From NCBI RefSeq assembly GCF_001866055.1, contig NZ_MLQS01000001.1, positions 1,414,630 to 1,478,629 on the forward strand: a DNA stretch of 64,000 nt. The letters run 5' to 3'. Positions 17,437 through 26,641 of this stretch are shown in pieces. Position numbers and translations under genes: made by a program. The stretch is from Anaerobacillus alkalidiazotrophicus. Lineage in GTDB: Bacteria; Bacillota; Bacilli; Bacillales_H; Anaerobacillaceae. Below the pieces are notes generated by a model that searched no databases, had not been told where the DNA came from, and saw only the letters and a program-made list of their open reading frames with translations. Each line of letters opens with the position of its first letter. Position 1 is the first letter of the stretch.

Positions 17437-17688
17437 ATGCTAGGTTTACGTTTGATTAGGGGGAAGAAAAAGGTAGAAGACGCAACACATGCCAAGTGCC
17501 CTCACTGTGAAAAAGAAGTAAAAATTGAGTTATGGAATAAGCAGACGAGAGCTTTTTTAGGGGACGCAATTCCATGCGTAACAGAAGGGCTAAATACCAA
17601 AATCCCTTATCAATGTCCGGAATGTTTTTCAGGACATCTAGCAAAAAGTATTAAATTTATCTCAAAAGAGAAGCAAGACATCTTTTAA
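17437..17688 (+). CDS. Small zinc-ribbon-like protein
   Basis: 83 residues starting at ATG 17437 after AAAGGGGAGACGG; the frame stays open upstream into repeat R2, but that part is not expected to be translated. Two Cys pairs, CPHC and CPEC, about 45 residues apart, suggest a single zinc ribbon. The chain is basic overall (RGKKK near the N-terminus) and has no signal peptide. It may bind nucleic acid or another protein; I do not recognise a named family. The adjacent repeat insertion may have changed its promoter. The shared terminator downstream also serves the convergent gene. Confidence 0.65.
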   Translation: MLGLRLIRGKKKVEDATHAKCPHCEKEVKIELWNKQTRAFLGDAIPCVTEGLNTKIPYQCPECFSGHLAKSIKFISKEKQDIF

Positions 17689-17692
17689 GAAA

Positions 17693-17723
17693 AAAATGGG
17701 TACCAATGTTTGGTACTCATTTT
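17693..17723. terminator. Bidirectional terminator
   Basis: AAAATGGGTACCA pairs with TGGTACTCATTTT (one G-U pair) around five bases. The A-run and T-run make it usable on both strands for the convergent genes on either side. Confidence 0.82.
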
Positions 17724-18319
17724 TAGTTTGTTAGCATCGAATACAAAGATTGTACTTTCTCTTGTTTGATGGCTTCGTATTGCTCCCTAAAAGGTACCGC
17801 TTTATCTACAGAATAGCCAAAGTAAGTTAATTCAGCCTCGAGATCTTTATACATCTTCTCAAAATCAAAATCAATTTCACTTTCTAAATCTTTTAACTTA
17901 GGATAATACGTTCTGTAAAACGAAATCAGAGAGGGGTTTTCTTCATTTGCGTACTCATCAATGGCCTTTGAAGCTAAATTAGAAACCTTTTGGAATGCTT
18001 CTTCTTGAAGCTGTTCAAAGGAAGTTTCGTATTTTTCTTTTATTTGTTCGCTCGTTACGAATGTAGACGTATCTTCTACGTACGAATATTCCTGTCTTTC
18101 TTCGGCTTCCAAAAATTCTTTTGGTACACCATGCCGCTTGTCATCAAAATAACTACGTGGCTCCTCTTGTGATATTACCTTTTCACTAACATTCATTTTG
18201 TCTTTAACCCGAAATTCACTTTGTTGTACGTTTACTTGGTTTTCAACCATAACAATCAATACCCCTAGTACGAGTAGGAACGAAATAATAAATAATTTTA
18301 ATGACCGTTTTCGTCTCAT
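17723..18319 (-). CDS. Membrane-anchored helical protein of unknown function
   Basis: 198 residues, with GAGGTG ribosome binding site. A basic N-terminus (MRRKRSLK) and transmembrane helix (about 8-26) are followed by a Glu-rich, mostly helical extracytoplasmic region that ends without any known motif. No Cys residues and no repeated pattern are visible. I do not recognise a family. It is convergent with the zinc-ribbon gene and has repeat R3 upstream, so it is probably transcribed alone. Confidence 0.65.
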   Translation of the reverse strand: MRRKRSLKLFIISFLLVLGVLIVMVENQVNVQQSEFRVKDKMNVSEKVISQEEPRSYFDDKRHGVPKEFLEAEERQEYSYVEDTSTFVTSEQIKEKYETSFEQLQEEAFQKVSNLASKAIDEYANEENPSLISFYRTYYPKLKDLESEIDFDFEKMYKDLEAELTYFGYSVDKAVPFREQYEAIKQEKVQSLYSMLTN

Positions 18320-18412
18320 AACTATGGAAACACCTCAATTTCTAAAGCTTTTCCTACAATTATCGCCAAAAAGTAAAAAAAGTATCCTTGTATGGAAACG
18401 AAGGATACCGTG

Positions 18413-18572
18413 TTTATCCCACTCTTAAGGGGTAAGTAAGACCCCCACCTCAAAACGTAAGAAAATCGAGAAGTTTAGGTGGGGGATAAACTGCCCCTAA
18501 AGGTCCGATAAGTTGAACTAACAATCAGTGGGGGATGAAGGAAAACCTCCACTGATTGAAGTTCAGCTTTAT
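18413..18572. repeat. Copy R3: element with hairpins A and C, B deleted
   Basis: The sequence matches R2 except that the segment between GGTCCGAT and AAGTTGAAC, i.e. hairpin B and its flanks, is missing. TTTAT is present at both ends. This internal deletion shows that the element is modular. It occupies most of the gap between the unknown minus-strand gene and yvyE. Confidence 0.85.
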
Positions 18573-18621
18573 TAGTAGTATGAAATTTATGGTTGAGAAA
18601 TGATGTTACGTTTTTTCATTA

Positions 18622-19266
18622 TCAACAAACATCTTGTTCTAAATACTCTAATTCGCCTTCTTCAATATTAGCCTGTCCATTTGTTAAATCCGTCATCCAA
18701 GCAATAAAGCTGTCGGTTTCATCACTTGCTACATATGTTTCAACTTCAACTTGATCGAGATAGTGAATTTCTTTAATAAGATAGCGAGAACTTCGAAGTT
18801 CGTTTTCAAGCTTTCCAAGCCATGTATAATCAACTGTCGTATGAAAAATTCGCATTAATTTCCGTTCGACAATACCTGTCGCATTCAAGCCTTCGCTCGT
18901 TGCACTACCGTAAGCACGGATCAATCCCCCAGCACCAAGTTTTATCCCGCCGAAATAACGAGTCACAACAACGACCGTATCTTTTAAACCACGCTTTTTT
19001 AACACTTCAAGCATCGGTACTCCAGCAGTTCCGCTCGGCTCTCCGTCGTCATTTGCTTTTTGAATGTGATCACGTTCACCGATTAAGTAAGCGGAACAAT
19101 TGTGATTTGCGTCCCAATGTTTTTTCTTTATTTTTTCAATAAAACGTTGAGCTTCATCTTCCGTTGTTACTCGGTCTATATAAGTAATAAATCTAGATTT
19201 TTGAATGACAATTTCATGTTCCCCATACCCTTTAACAGTTTTATATATTGAAAGCACACTCTCCAT
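18622..19266 (-). CDS. yvyE: YigZ/IMPACT family protein YvyE
   Basis: 214 residues. The N-terminal UPF0029/IMPACT domain contains the signatures KSRFITYID, HNCSAYLIG and NDDGEPSGTAGVPM, followed by VVVTRYFGGIKLGAGGLIRAYG. The C-terminal half is the DUF1949 ferredoxin-like domain. The family is conserved and linked to translation control (IMPACT/YIH1 in eukaryotes), but its bacterial role is unclear. It lies divergently upstream of degS as in B. subtilis, which supports the name. The product is cytoplasmic. Confidence 0.92.
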   Translation of the reverse strand: MESVLSIYKTVKGYGEHEIVIQKSRFITYIDRVTTEDEAQRFIEKIKKKHWDANHNCSAYLIGERDHIQKANDDGEPSGTAGVPMLEVLKKRGLKDTVVVVTRYFGGIKLGAGGLIRAYGSATSEGLNATGIVERKLMRIFHTTVDYTWLGKLENELRSSRYLIKEIHYLDQVEVETYVASDETDSFIAWMTDLTNGQANIEEGELEYLEQDVC

Positions 19267-19350
19267 TCCTTTCTTTTATTATTAGTGGTGTCATACGACG
19301 GCCGCTCACTTAAACATGCATTAAACATAACGCTTTTATCATAGTTTACA

Positions 19351-19456
19351 TTTATCTCACTATTACGGGCAGTAGACCCCACCCCAAATCTAAAGAAAAT
19401 AGAAAAGTTTAGGTGGGGGATGAAGGAAAACCCTATTGATTGAAGTTCAGCTTTAA
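19351..19456. repeat. Copy R4: degraded, fused copy of the element
   Basis: Starts with TTTATCTCACT like R5, keeps part of hairpin A (CCCCACC...AGTTTAGGTGGGGGAT) and then jumps directly to the right arm of C (TGATTGAAGTTCAGCTTTA). The junction uses the shared GGTGGGGGATGAAGG-like sequence, consistent with recombination between A and C. Confidence 0.75.
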
Positions 19457-19964
19457 AAATAGGCGCTTTACATAGGTGAATTCCTACCACCATGGTGTTA
19501 ACGTACATGCCCTTATTAGCCATATTGTACCACATTTGTGACATCTTAAATGAACATCATGAATTAACACCTGACACAAAAAACATATGGTAAAATAGTA
19601 AAAAAGGGGTTGACATTAAATGTTATTTGGCAGTAACATCCAATCCCTGAGAAAATCTATAAAAACGATATGCTTAATCAAACTGATTTGATCTTAAGGG
19701 TCATAGTCCCCCACAACAATGAAGTTAGGTATTTGCTTTTTTCTAAAAAGTAACATGTTAAAGCATTGGAATTATTAGTTCGACTAGTACCTTTCCTAAA
19801 TATGATCATATAGATTAGTAGGTTTAACTGGATAATTGGAAGGTGAAATTCCCCGAAAAATAAAAGTTGCCAACTTAATAGGAGATTATACCTATTCAAA
19901 GATTGGGTATATAGTGTCTATTTTATCAGTCAATTGTTCTGTACATTAAAATGGAGGACAAAAA
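19457..19964. other. Intergenic region upstream of degS
   Basis: No gene is visible. TTGACA at 19610-19615 could be a -35 box, but the matching -10 (GTAACA at 19633) is poor. A GGAGGACA site directly precedes degS. The long AT-rich leader may hold regulatory sites for degS-degU that I cannot identify. Confidence 0.4.
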
Positions 19965-21092
19965 ATGTCAAATAAATCAGTCTTAGACGAAATAGTAAAA
20001 AAAATGGTTGATACGGTTATTCAAAGTAAAGAGCAAGTTTTTGACATAACGGAACAATCGCGAAACGAATATTCACAGCTACAGCTAGAGTTAGTACAAG
20101 TTCAGATGAAAGTAGCTTCTGTCATAGAGAATACCGATAAAACAGAACGGTATGCTAGGTTTGCTAGAAATCGTTTAGCTGAAGTAAGTAAGAATTTCGA
20201 TAAATTTAGTGACGAAGAAGTACGAAATGCCTATGAACAAGCAAATGATTTCCAAGTCAAACTCGCTTTGTATCGCCAAGAAGAAAAACAACTTCGTGAA
20301 CAGCGTGACCATATGGAACGTCGCTTACTCGCTCTTCAAGACACGATTAAAAAAGCCGAAGCATTAGTAGGGCAAATTTCAGTGGTATTAAACTACTTGA
20401 CTAGTGACTTACAACAAGTGAATGATATTCTAGAAGATGCAAAAGAGATGCAAGAGTTTGGATTAAAAATTATTGAAGCTCAAGAAGAAGAGCGTAAACG
20501 AGTGTCAAGAGAAATACATGATGGTCCAGCACAAATGATGGCAAACGTTCTTCTTCGATCTGAACTCGTTGAGCGCATATATAAAGAAAAAGGTATAGAA
20601 GAAGCCCTAAAAGAAATTCGTGATTTACGAGCGATGGTTAAAAGCTCATTATCAGAAGTGAGACGTATTATTTATGATCTCCGACCAATGGCGTTAGACG
20701 ATCTTGGGTTAGTTCCTACCCTAGCAAAGTACTTAAAAAACTTTCAAGAGCGTACAGGATTAGAAATTTCGTTTCGTAACTTAGGGAAAGAGGAGCGCCT
20801 TCCGTCTGCATTAGAAATTGCTATATTTCGTTTAGTTCAAGAAGCAGTGCAAAATGCCCAAAAACATGCGAATCCAAAACAAGTTCAAGTGAAAATGGAA
20901 ATTAAAGCAACAAAAGTCATGGTTATTATTAAAGACGACGGTAAAGGCTTCGACCAAAATGAGAAAAAAGATGGTGCCTTTGGATTACTAGGAATGAAAG
21001 AAAGAGTTAATATGTTGAAAGGCGAACTTACCATCGATTCAAAAATAAACAACGGCACAATTATTATGCTTGTCATTCCAATACATGCATAG
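19965..21092 (+). CDS. degS: Cytoplasmic sensor histidine kinase DegS
   Basis: 375 residues. There is no transmembrane segment; the N-terminal half (about 1-160) is a long sensor coiled coil. The HisKA_3 dimerisation domain has the phospho-acceptor H185 in [10 protein letters not shown], and the HATPase has N-box [12 protein letters not shown] and G-boxes DDGKGFD and GLLGMKERV. It phosphorylates and dephosphorylates DegU, controlling the switch between motility, competence and exoenzyme production. Position between yvyE and degU is as in B. subtilis. Length is close to the usual 385. Confidence 0.95.
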   Translation: MSNKSVLDEIVKKMVDTVIQSKEQVFDITEQSRNEYSQLQLELVQVQMKVASVIENTDKTERYARFARNRLAEVSKNFDKFSDEEVRNAYEQANDFQVKLALYRQEEKQLREQRDHMERRLLALQDTIKKAEALVGQISVVLNYLTSDLQQVNDILEDAKEMQEFGLKIIEAQEEERKRVSREIHDGPAQMMANVLLRSELVERIYKEKGIEEALKEIRDLRAMVKSSLSEVRRIIYDLRPMALDDLGLVPTLAKYLKNFQERTGLEISFRNLGKEERLPSALEIAIFRLVQEAVQNAQKHANPKQVQVKMEIKATKVMVIIKDDGKGFDQNEKKDGAFGLLGMKERVNMLKGELTIDSKINNGTIIMLVIPIHA

Positions 21093-21111
21093 AAATGAGG
21101 GAGGACTTCAC

Positions 21112-21816
21112 ATGTTCGACACAAATGAAAGAAAAATAAAAATCGTTATTATTGATGATCACCAACTTTTTCGTGAAGGTGTGAAACGAATACTAGATTT
21201 GGAAGATAATTTTGAAGTTGTAGCAGAAGGTGATGATGGTTCAAAAGGAATCAGTCTAGTTGAACAACATAAACCCGATGTTATTTTAATGGACATTAAT
21301 ATGCCAAAAGTAAATGGAGTAGAGGCAACGCGAGAACTTATCGAGACGTACCCGTGGGTGAAAGTTCTAATTCTTTCTATCCATGACGATGAATCATATG
21401 TTACGCACGTATTGAAATCAGGTGCCTCTGGTTACTTATTAAAAGAAATGGATGCAGATTCTTTAATTGAAGCTGTAAGAGTGGTCGCAGATGGGGGCGC
21501 TTATATTCACCCAAAGGTAACTCACAATTTAATTAATGAATTTCGTAGATTAGCTTCAGAGAAAGCACCGGATACAGAAATCGGTTTTCGCGAAGTCGAA
21601 TACGTTCGTCCATTACACCTTTTAACTCGACGTGAGTGTGAAGTGTTACAGTTAATGACTGACGGAAAAAGTAATCGTTCCATCGGTGAAATTTTGTTTA
21701 TTAGTGAAAAAACCGTTAAAAACCACGTCAGCAATATTTTACAAAAAATGAACGTAAATGATCGTACCCAAGCAGTTGTAGAAGCGATCAAAAACGGATG
21801 GGTTATCGTACGATAA
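21112..21816 (+). CDS. degU: Response regulator DegU
   Basis: 234 residues from ATG 21112, preceded by GAGGGAGGACTTCAC; an ATG at 21070 lies inside degS. The REC domain has acidic pocket DD (about 15-16), phospho-acceptor D61 in ILMDINMPK and the conserved Lys in GYLLKEMD. The LuxR-type HTH is at the C-terminus ([43 protein letters not shown]). Phosphorylated DegU activates degradative enzyme genes and represses motility; unphosphorylated DegU supports competence. It follows degS by 19 bp. Confidence 0.96.
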   Translation: MFDTNERKIKIVIIDDHQLFREGVKRILDLEDNFEVVAEGDDGSKGISLVEQHKPDVILMDINMPKVNGVEATRELIETYPWVKVLILSIHDDESYVTHVLKSGASGYLLKEMDADSLIEAVRVVADGGAYIHPKVTHNLINEFRRLASEKAPDTEIGFREVEYVRPLHLLTRRECEVLQLMTDGKSNRSIGEILFISEKTVKNHVSNILQKMNVNDRTQAVVEAIKNGWVIVR

Positions 21817-21930
21817 TAGATCGATTTATGTTAAGGAAGTAAGGGCAAGTCACAGATGGTTTTAATAGCACAAAACTATTGGACAATTGTTCACAGTTCT
21901 TGATACGATAACAATGGAAAAGGTTGATGT

Positions 21931-21968
21931 AAAGCTTGTGCAAAACCTTGTGCAAGCTTTTCCTTTAT
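21931..21968 (+). terminator. Possible terminator between degU and comFA
   Basis: AAAGCTTG and CAAGCTTT pair around an internal TGC..GTG segment, followed by TCCTTTAT. The T-run is short. Confidence 0.45.
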
Positions 21969-22002
21969 CATTTCTCACTACAACTAAAGAGGTGATTCAT
22001 TT

Positions 22003-23682
22003 ATGAAATTCGTCACGCTTGTTCGTGAAGAGCAGCGTTATGCTTGTCCTATTCCATGTTTACCTTCGGATACGACTACTGCTTCACCACCTACTGCAAT
22101 GAGTAAACTCCTAGATTTTTACCAACCCCCATTGAATGAGACGTTTCAATTTTCAATCGAACTCCAGCAACTCCTCAACGGTCGGAAACTACTTCTTCAA
22201 GAAATTCCCTTTCCTATTCATCTCATTCACGATCACTACTTAAACGGATATGTTTCTTATAACAAAAGCATAAAAGAGGAGAACGGAACATACACCTGCT
22301 TACGTTGCGGTAACACCGAGAAACATCTTTTTGCTAAGTATCAGTGTGCTAGGTGTGACGAAGAGTGTACGTATTGTCGTCACTGTATAACGATGGGAAA
22401 AGTTAGCCAGTGTTCACCGCTCATCACCTGGTCAGGCACACCTATTCAATATCCGAAACAACATCGGCCTCTTCGATGGGAAGGAAAGCTTTCACCTGGA
22501 CAACAACAAGCATCAGAAAAGATCGTTCAGGCTGTTGAGAAGTCGCTACGATTAGAAGGTTGCAAAAAGGTTATTGGTCAACAACAAGAAGTACCACTAG
22601 TTCCTAACGATGTTACTAAGAGTGAGAAAAAACTTAATACGAATGTCCATTGTCTTACTTTACACCAATTGTTACTTTCAATCTTCAACAAGCAGCGACA
22701 GTCGCAAACCGTTCAACAAAATAAGCTCCTCGTCTGGGCCGTTTGTGGTGCAGGAAAAACGGAAATTCTCTTTGAAGGAATGAATCGAGCACTTGAACTT
22801 GGGCAGAACGTTCTTATCGCCACGCCTCGAAGCGATGTTGTCCATGAACTAACTCCGCGCATTAAAGCAGTGTTTCCTAGTACTTCAGTTATATCATTGT
22901 TTGGTGGTAGTGAAGATCGTGGCAAACAAGGACAGCTTGTCATTTCGACGACACACCAGTTACTAAGATATAAAAATCACTTTGACTTTGTTGTTATTGA
23001 TGAAGTAGATGCTTTCCCCTTTTCGTATGATCCAATGCTAAAGTATGCAGCAAGCCAATCAGCAAAACCCGAAGCAACAACAATCCTACTAACGGCGACG
23101 CCAGATAAAAATTTACAAAAACAAGTAACAAAGGGAACGCTTGACGCAGTGAAAATTCCGAAACGCTATCATGGTCACCCTCTTCCTGTACCTACTGTAG
23201 AATGGTCAGGCAACTGGAGAAAGCTATTATCTAAAGGTTTGATTCCAACTAACATTTGCGAATGGCTAGAAAAAAGAATGAACTTAAAGCAACAAGCATT
23301 TTTATTCGTTCCTTCGGTTGCTGTCCTTCAAAAGGTTGTCCCTATTTTACAAACGACGTATCCCTCAGTAGAAGGGGTTCATTCAGAAGATCCTGATCGC
23401 CGCGAGAAAGTTCAAAAATTCCGTAACGGTGACATTCTTATTTTAGTAACGACAACTATATTAGAGCGTGGTGTTACGGTTCCGAATATTGCAGTAGCCG
23501 TATATGGTGCTGACGATGATGTATTTACTGAAAGTGCACTTGTGCAAATTTCAGGTCGTGTTGGTCGTAGTGCAGAGTACCCGAGTGGTGACATCGTTTT
23601 TTATCACTATGGAAAAACAGAAGCGATGCTAGACGCGATTGACCATATTCGAGAAATGAATAAATTAGGAGGTTTTTCATAA
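22003..23682 (+). CDS. comFA: Competence DNA-uptake ATPase ComFA
   Basis: 559 residues, with ribosome binding site AGAGGTG. The N-terminal third contains a Cys cluster (CLRC, CARC, CTYCRHC) expected to bind zinc. The DEAD-box helicase core follows with Walker A in CGAGKTE (about 246-252), Walker B DEVD (about 332), LLTATP, and C-terminal helicase motifs SGRVGRS. ComFA is the membrane-associated motor that helps pull single-stranded DNA through ComEC. The gene overlaps comFC by one base (TAATG), forming the comF operon; comFB, present between them in B. subtilis, is absent here. Confidence 0.94.
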   Translation: MKFVTLVREEQRYACPIPCLPSDTTTASPPTAMSKLLDFYQPPLNETFQFSIELQQLLNGRKLLLQEIPFPIHLIHDHYLNGYVSYNKSIKEENGTYTCLRCGNTEKHLFAKYQCARCDEECTYCRHCITMGKVSQCSPLITWSGTPIQYPKQHRPLRWEGKLSPGQQQASEKIVQAVEKSLRLEGCKKVIGQQQEVPLVPNDVTKSEKKLNTNVHCLTLHQLLLSIFNKQRQSQTVQQNKLLVWAVCGAGKTEILFEGMNRALELGQNVLIATPRSDVVHELTPRIKAVFPSTSVISLFGGSEDRGKQGQLVISTTHQLLRYKNHFDFVVIDEVDAFPFSYDPMLKYAASQSAKPEATTILLTATPDKNLQKQVTKGTLDAVKIPKRYHGHPLPVPTVEWSGNWRKLLSKGLIPTNICEWLEKRMNLKQQAFLFVPSVAVLQKVVPILQTTYPSVEGVHSEDPDRREKVQKFRNGDILILVTTTILERGVTVPNIAVAVYGADDDVFTESALVQISGRVGRSAEYPSGDIVFYHYGKTEAMLDAIDHIREMNKLGGFS

Positions 23683-24383
23683 TGAACTGTTTATGGTGTC
23701 ATGAATATTTTATTGAAAAAGTATGCTGGCATTATGTATTTGGCTTGTCAACACCCCCTGTTGTATGTGAGCGGTGCAGGGAAGAACTTGAGTTAATCTT
23801 AGATGATGACATATGTGATAAATGCGGTAGACCTTTTCGACATTTAGCCTCCGAGTATCGCCAAGGTAATTTATGTAATGACTGTGTTCGCTGGGGAGAT
23901 CGTGCATTAACAAAAAATCGATCTTTATACGTGTATAATGAATTTTTACAAGAAGTGATCGCCAAGTGGAAGTATCGTGGTGATAGTGAGATTGCAAAGT
24001 TGTTCTGTCCGTCACTCAAAAGGTGTGCAAACGAATTTGGTATGATCGATGCAGTCATTCCGGTTCCTTTAAGCGATGAAAGGCTATACGAAAGAAGTTT
24101 TAATCAAGCTAAAATGCTAGCGGAAGCTCTACCCTACCCACTCGTTGAGATTTTAAAAAGAAATGATCGATCTACAAAACAAAGTAAGAAAAGTCGTAAA
24201 GAACGCTTAGAAGGAGAAGAAAGGTTTCAAATGGTGCCATCTTTTCCTTACGACTTACAAGGAAAAACGATCTTACTCGTTGATGATATTTATACTACAG
24301 GAGCAACCCTTCACTCTGCTGCCAATGTATTAAAAGAAAATGGTGCAGCAACTATTTTTTCTCTAACTGTTGCCCGCGGTTAA
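23682..24383 (+). CDS. comFC: Competence phosphoribosyltransferase-like protein ComFC
   Basis: 233 residues. The N-terminal double zinc motif (CLWC...CERC...CDKCGRPF...CNDC) leads to a phosphoribosyltransferase fold with the PRPP motif VDDIYTTGATLHSAA near residue 205. ComFC/GntX family members partner with ComFA during transformation. Overlap with comFA supports co-transcription. The last four bases overlap the end of the convergent coiled-coil gene. Confidence 0.94.
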   Translation: MNCLWCHEYFIEKVCWHYVFGLSTPPVVCERCREELELILDDDICDKCGRPFRHLASEYRQGNLCNDCVRWGDRALTKNRSLYVYNEFLQEVIAKWKYRGDSEIAKLFCPSLKRCANEFGMIDAVIPVPLSDERLYERSFNQAKMLAEALPYPLVEILKRNDRSTKQSKKSRKERLEGEERFQMVPSFPYDLQGKTILLVDDIYTTGATLHSAANVLKENGAATIFSLTVARG

Positions 24384-24676
24384 TTAAGTAAATTGACAAT
24401 GTTTTTTAGATGGGACTTTGTGACGCATTGTTCGATTGCTTCACTATTACGAACAACTTGCTCGTGAACGATTGAGAGCTTCGCGTCGGTTTTATCAACT
24501 TTAGCTTCAATTCGATCTAATCTTTCATCTACTCGATCAAATCGTTCGTCAATTCCGTTCAATCGGTGATCAATTCCGTTTAATCTTTTATCGACTCCAC
24601 GTAATCCGTTTTCTACTCCACCCAACCTATGATCAATTTCTCCTAAAATCTTGATTATTAATTGTAATTCACTCAC
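24380..24676 (-). CDS. Small coiled-coil protein with 7-residue repeats
   Basis: 98 residues starting at GTG, preceded by an excellent AAGGAGGAGATA site, which is the main reason to accept it as a gene. The centre consists of near-perfect heptads (GVDKRLNGIDHRLNGIDERFDRVDERLDRI), giving a long parallel coiled coil. There is no signal peptide. Its 3' end overlaps that of comFC by 4 bp in convergent orientation, so antisense interference is possible. Proteins of this type occur in Bacillus and phages, with no known function. It interrupts the comFC-yvyF order. Confidence 0.68.
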   Translation of the reverse strand: MSELQLIIKILGEIDHRLGGVENGLRGVDKRLNGIDHRLNGIDERFDRVDERLDRIEAKVDKTDAKLSIVHEQVVRNSEAIEQCVTKSHLKNIVNLLN

Positions 24677-24857
24677 ATGTATCTCCTCCTTTTCTACGGT
24701 TAGTATACCACAGAGCTACTTCGAATTAAAAGAACGTTTGTTCTGTTTTCCTGTTAGAAAATCTAACTTTTTTTTATACTTATAACAAAAAAACTTTATG
24801 AAATAGGTTGATGTGCCGATATAAATATTAAGAACTTTTGTGATGGAGGAAAGAGAA

Positions 24858-25292
24858 ATGGCAGAAATCCTAAATTGTCCGCGGTGTAATAAAATTTTTG
24901 TGAAAAATTTACGAGATGTTTGTACCGATTGTGCAAAAAAAGAGGAAGATGATTTTCAAAAAGTATATCAATATGTTCGGAAAAAAGATAATCGAATGGC
25001 ATCTATCATTGAGGTTGAAGAAGGGACGGGGGTCTCACAAAGATTCATTTATAAATTTATAAAACAAGGAAGAATTTCACTCCACAATTTTCCGAATCTA
25101 GGATATCCTTGTGAATCTTGTGAAAAAATAATAAGAGAAGGGCGTATTTGTGCAGCTTGTAAAACGAATATCACAAGTGGACTCGACCGAATTGAAAGTG
25201 AAAAGAAGTTTCAAGAAAGAAAAAAACAGGATGAGAATAGTAAATATACAACATACCATTCGTTGAAAGATAAAGTTGATCGAAGCACATAA
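24858..25292 (+). CDS. yvyF: Flagellar operon protein YvyF
   Basis: 144 residues from ATG 24858; ATG 24840 precedes the GGAGGAAAGAG site. The N-terminal zinc motif is CPRC...CTDC, the central HTH-like part is VSQRFIYKFIKQGRISL, and a second Cys set CESC...CAAC follows. This matches the YvyF (TIGR03826) family found before flgM in Bacilli. The function is unproven; a regulatory role is suspected from its zinc and HTH features. An intrinsic terminator and repeat R5 separate it from flgM. Confidence 0.9.
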   Translation: MAEILNCPRCNKIFVKNLRDVCTDCAKKEEDDFQKVYQYVRKKDNRMASIIEVEEGTGVSQRFIYKFIKQGRISLHNFPNLGYPCESCEKIIREGRICAACKTNITSGLDRIESEKKFQERKKQDENSKYTTYHSLKDKVDRST

Positions 25293-25300
25293 GTAGTTGT

Positions 25301-25331
25301 ACCATTAGTTCTATCCTAATGGTTCTTTTTT
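25301..25331 (+). terminator. Intrinsic terminator of yvyF
   Basis: ACCATTAG pairs with CTAATGGT, followed by TCTTTTTTCTC. Confidence 0.85.
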
Positions 25332-25334
25332 CTC

Positions 25335-25550
25335 TTTATCTCACTCTTAAGGGGCAAGTAAGACCCCCACCTCAAAACTTAAGAAAATCGAGAAGTTTAG
25401 GTGGGGGATAAACTGCCCCTAAAGGTCCGATATAGAATAACTTTCATCAGTGATAGCTGATGATTAGTTATTCTTATGCCTGTGGTATAAGTTGAACTAA
25501 CAATCAGTGGGGGATGAAGGAACCCCCCACTGATTGAAGTTCAGCTTTAT
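25335..25550. repeat. Copy R5: complete 216-bp element upstream of flgM
   Basis: Nearly identical to R2, with TTTAT at both ends and all three hairpins; a few substitutions differ (for example GGAACCCCCC in the C loop). It separates yvyF from flgM, which are adjacent in B. subtilis, so it is likely an insertion. The A/B junction carries TAAA-N14-CCGATAT, similar to a sigma-D promoter but with a short spacer. Confidence 0.9.
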
Positions 25551-25621
25551 GAAAGTATTTGTACTTAGCAACTAGTGTTTCAAACCTGTGTTCAAATAAA
25601 ATAGAATAAAAATAAAAAAAC

Positions 25622-25649
25622 TAAACAATTAAGCGTTTATTGACGATAC
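25622..25649 (+). promoter_or_regulatory. Weak candidate sigma-D promoter of flgM
   Basis: TAAA at 25622-25625 and ACGATAC at 25643-25649 resemble the sigma-D boxes TAAA and CCGATAT, 17 bases apart instead of 16. flgM is a known sigma-D target, but the match is imperfect. Confidence 0.35.
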
Positions 25650-25692
25650 TATAAATAAGATAAACTCGTGATAAGTCAAAGGGGTGAACAAT

Positions 25693-25950
25693 ATGAAAAT
25701 TAACCCGTATAATCAAATCCAAAACATATACAAAAAACAGCTAGAGAAAGCTCAGCCTAAAGGTGAGGTTTCGAAAAAGAAAGATCAAGTTGAAATTTCT
25801 ACAGAGGCGAAATTAATGCAACAAGAATCAAGAATTGTAACAGAGCGAAAAGAAAAGATTGAGGCTTTAAAGGAAAAAGTTCAGTCTGGTGAATACAAAG
25901 TAAACCCACAAGAAGTTGCTAAGAAGTTTTATGGCTTCTGGAATCAGTAA
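25693..25950 (+). CDS. flgM: Anti-sigma-D factor FlgM
   Basis: 85 residues from ATG 25693, 5 bases after AAAGGGGTGA; GTG 25684 is inside that site. The start KINPYNQIQNIYKKQ and the C-terminal helices (EISTEAKLMQQ...EKIEALKEKVQSGEYKVNPQEVAKKFYGF) match FlgM. It holds sigma-D inactive until the hook-basal body is complete; the C-terminal half binds the sigma factor. It heads the flgM-flgN-flgK-flgL-yviE-fliW-csrA operon. Confidence 0.95.
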   Translation: MKINPYNQIQNIYKKQLEKAQPKGEVSKKKDQVEISTEAKLMQQESRIVTERKEKIEALKEKVQSGEYKVNPQEVAKKFYGFWNQ

Positions 25951-26106
25951 AGCTTTCCATTAAGCAGTGAAATTCCGCTTTATTTCAACTGTTTGCTAGT
26001 TAAACTCATACTAAAGTTTTAGGGTGAGAATACTTCCTTAAACTTATTTAATATTTTACGTTTCTTACTGCTTTTTAAGAGTTGGGAAATCTTGGAGGTG
26101 AAGTAG

Positions 26107-26601
26107 ATGTCTGCTGAGTTAATGATTCAATCTATGAAAAAATTAATTGAAATTCATCAAACGTTTTGTGAAATTGCTAAAGAAAAAACGGAATGCTTGA
26201 AAAAAGGGGACATCGCTCACTTGCGAAGCCTCATGCAAAAGGAAGTTGTTCAACTAAAGCAACTAGAACGAGTGGAACAAGAGCGGATTAGGCTCGTTCA
26301 ATTTTTTATCCAAGGCAAGGGGTTAGTAACAGAAACCGGAACGTTAACCGAGCTCCTTCCGTATGTTAGTGATACCGAAAAAGAGGAGCTCGTTAGTTTG
26401 CAAAAAAGCTTAACTGAGCAAATTAACCTACTGAAACAAGAAAACGAATTAAACCAGCAATTAATTCAAGATTCGTTACGGTTTGTGAATTTATCTCTTG
26501 ATGTTTTAAAGCCTGAGGCCGAAACTGGAAATTACGGGCGACCAGATAAGGAATTCGACGATGGAATTCAAGGACGTTCTCTTTTTGATTCGAAAGCGTA
26601 A
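26107..26601 (+). CDS. flgN: Hook-filament junction chaperone FlgN
   Basis: 164 residues, with TTGGAGGTGAAGTAG before the start. The chain is predicted all-helical (LIQSMKKLIEIHQTFCEIAKEKTECLKKGD typical of FlgN). It is cytoplasmic and, by family knowledge, escorts FlgK and FlgL to the export gate. Position between flgM and flgK is canonical (yvyG in B. subtilis). Confidence 0.92.
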   Translation: MSAELMIQSMKKLIEIHQTFCEIAKEKTECLKKGDIAHLRSLMQKEVVQLKQLERVEQERIRLVQFFIQGKGLVTETGTLTELLPYVSDTEKEELVSLQKSLTEQINLLKQENELNQQLIQDSLRFVNLSLDVLKPEAETGNYGRPDKEFDDGIQGRSLFDSKA

Positions 26602-26641
26602 AGAGATTGAGAGAGTGATTAAGTTATAGATGAAGGTGGTA

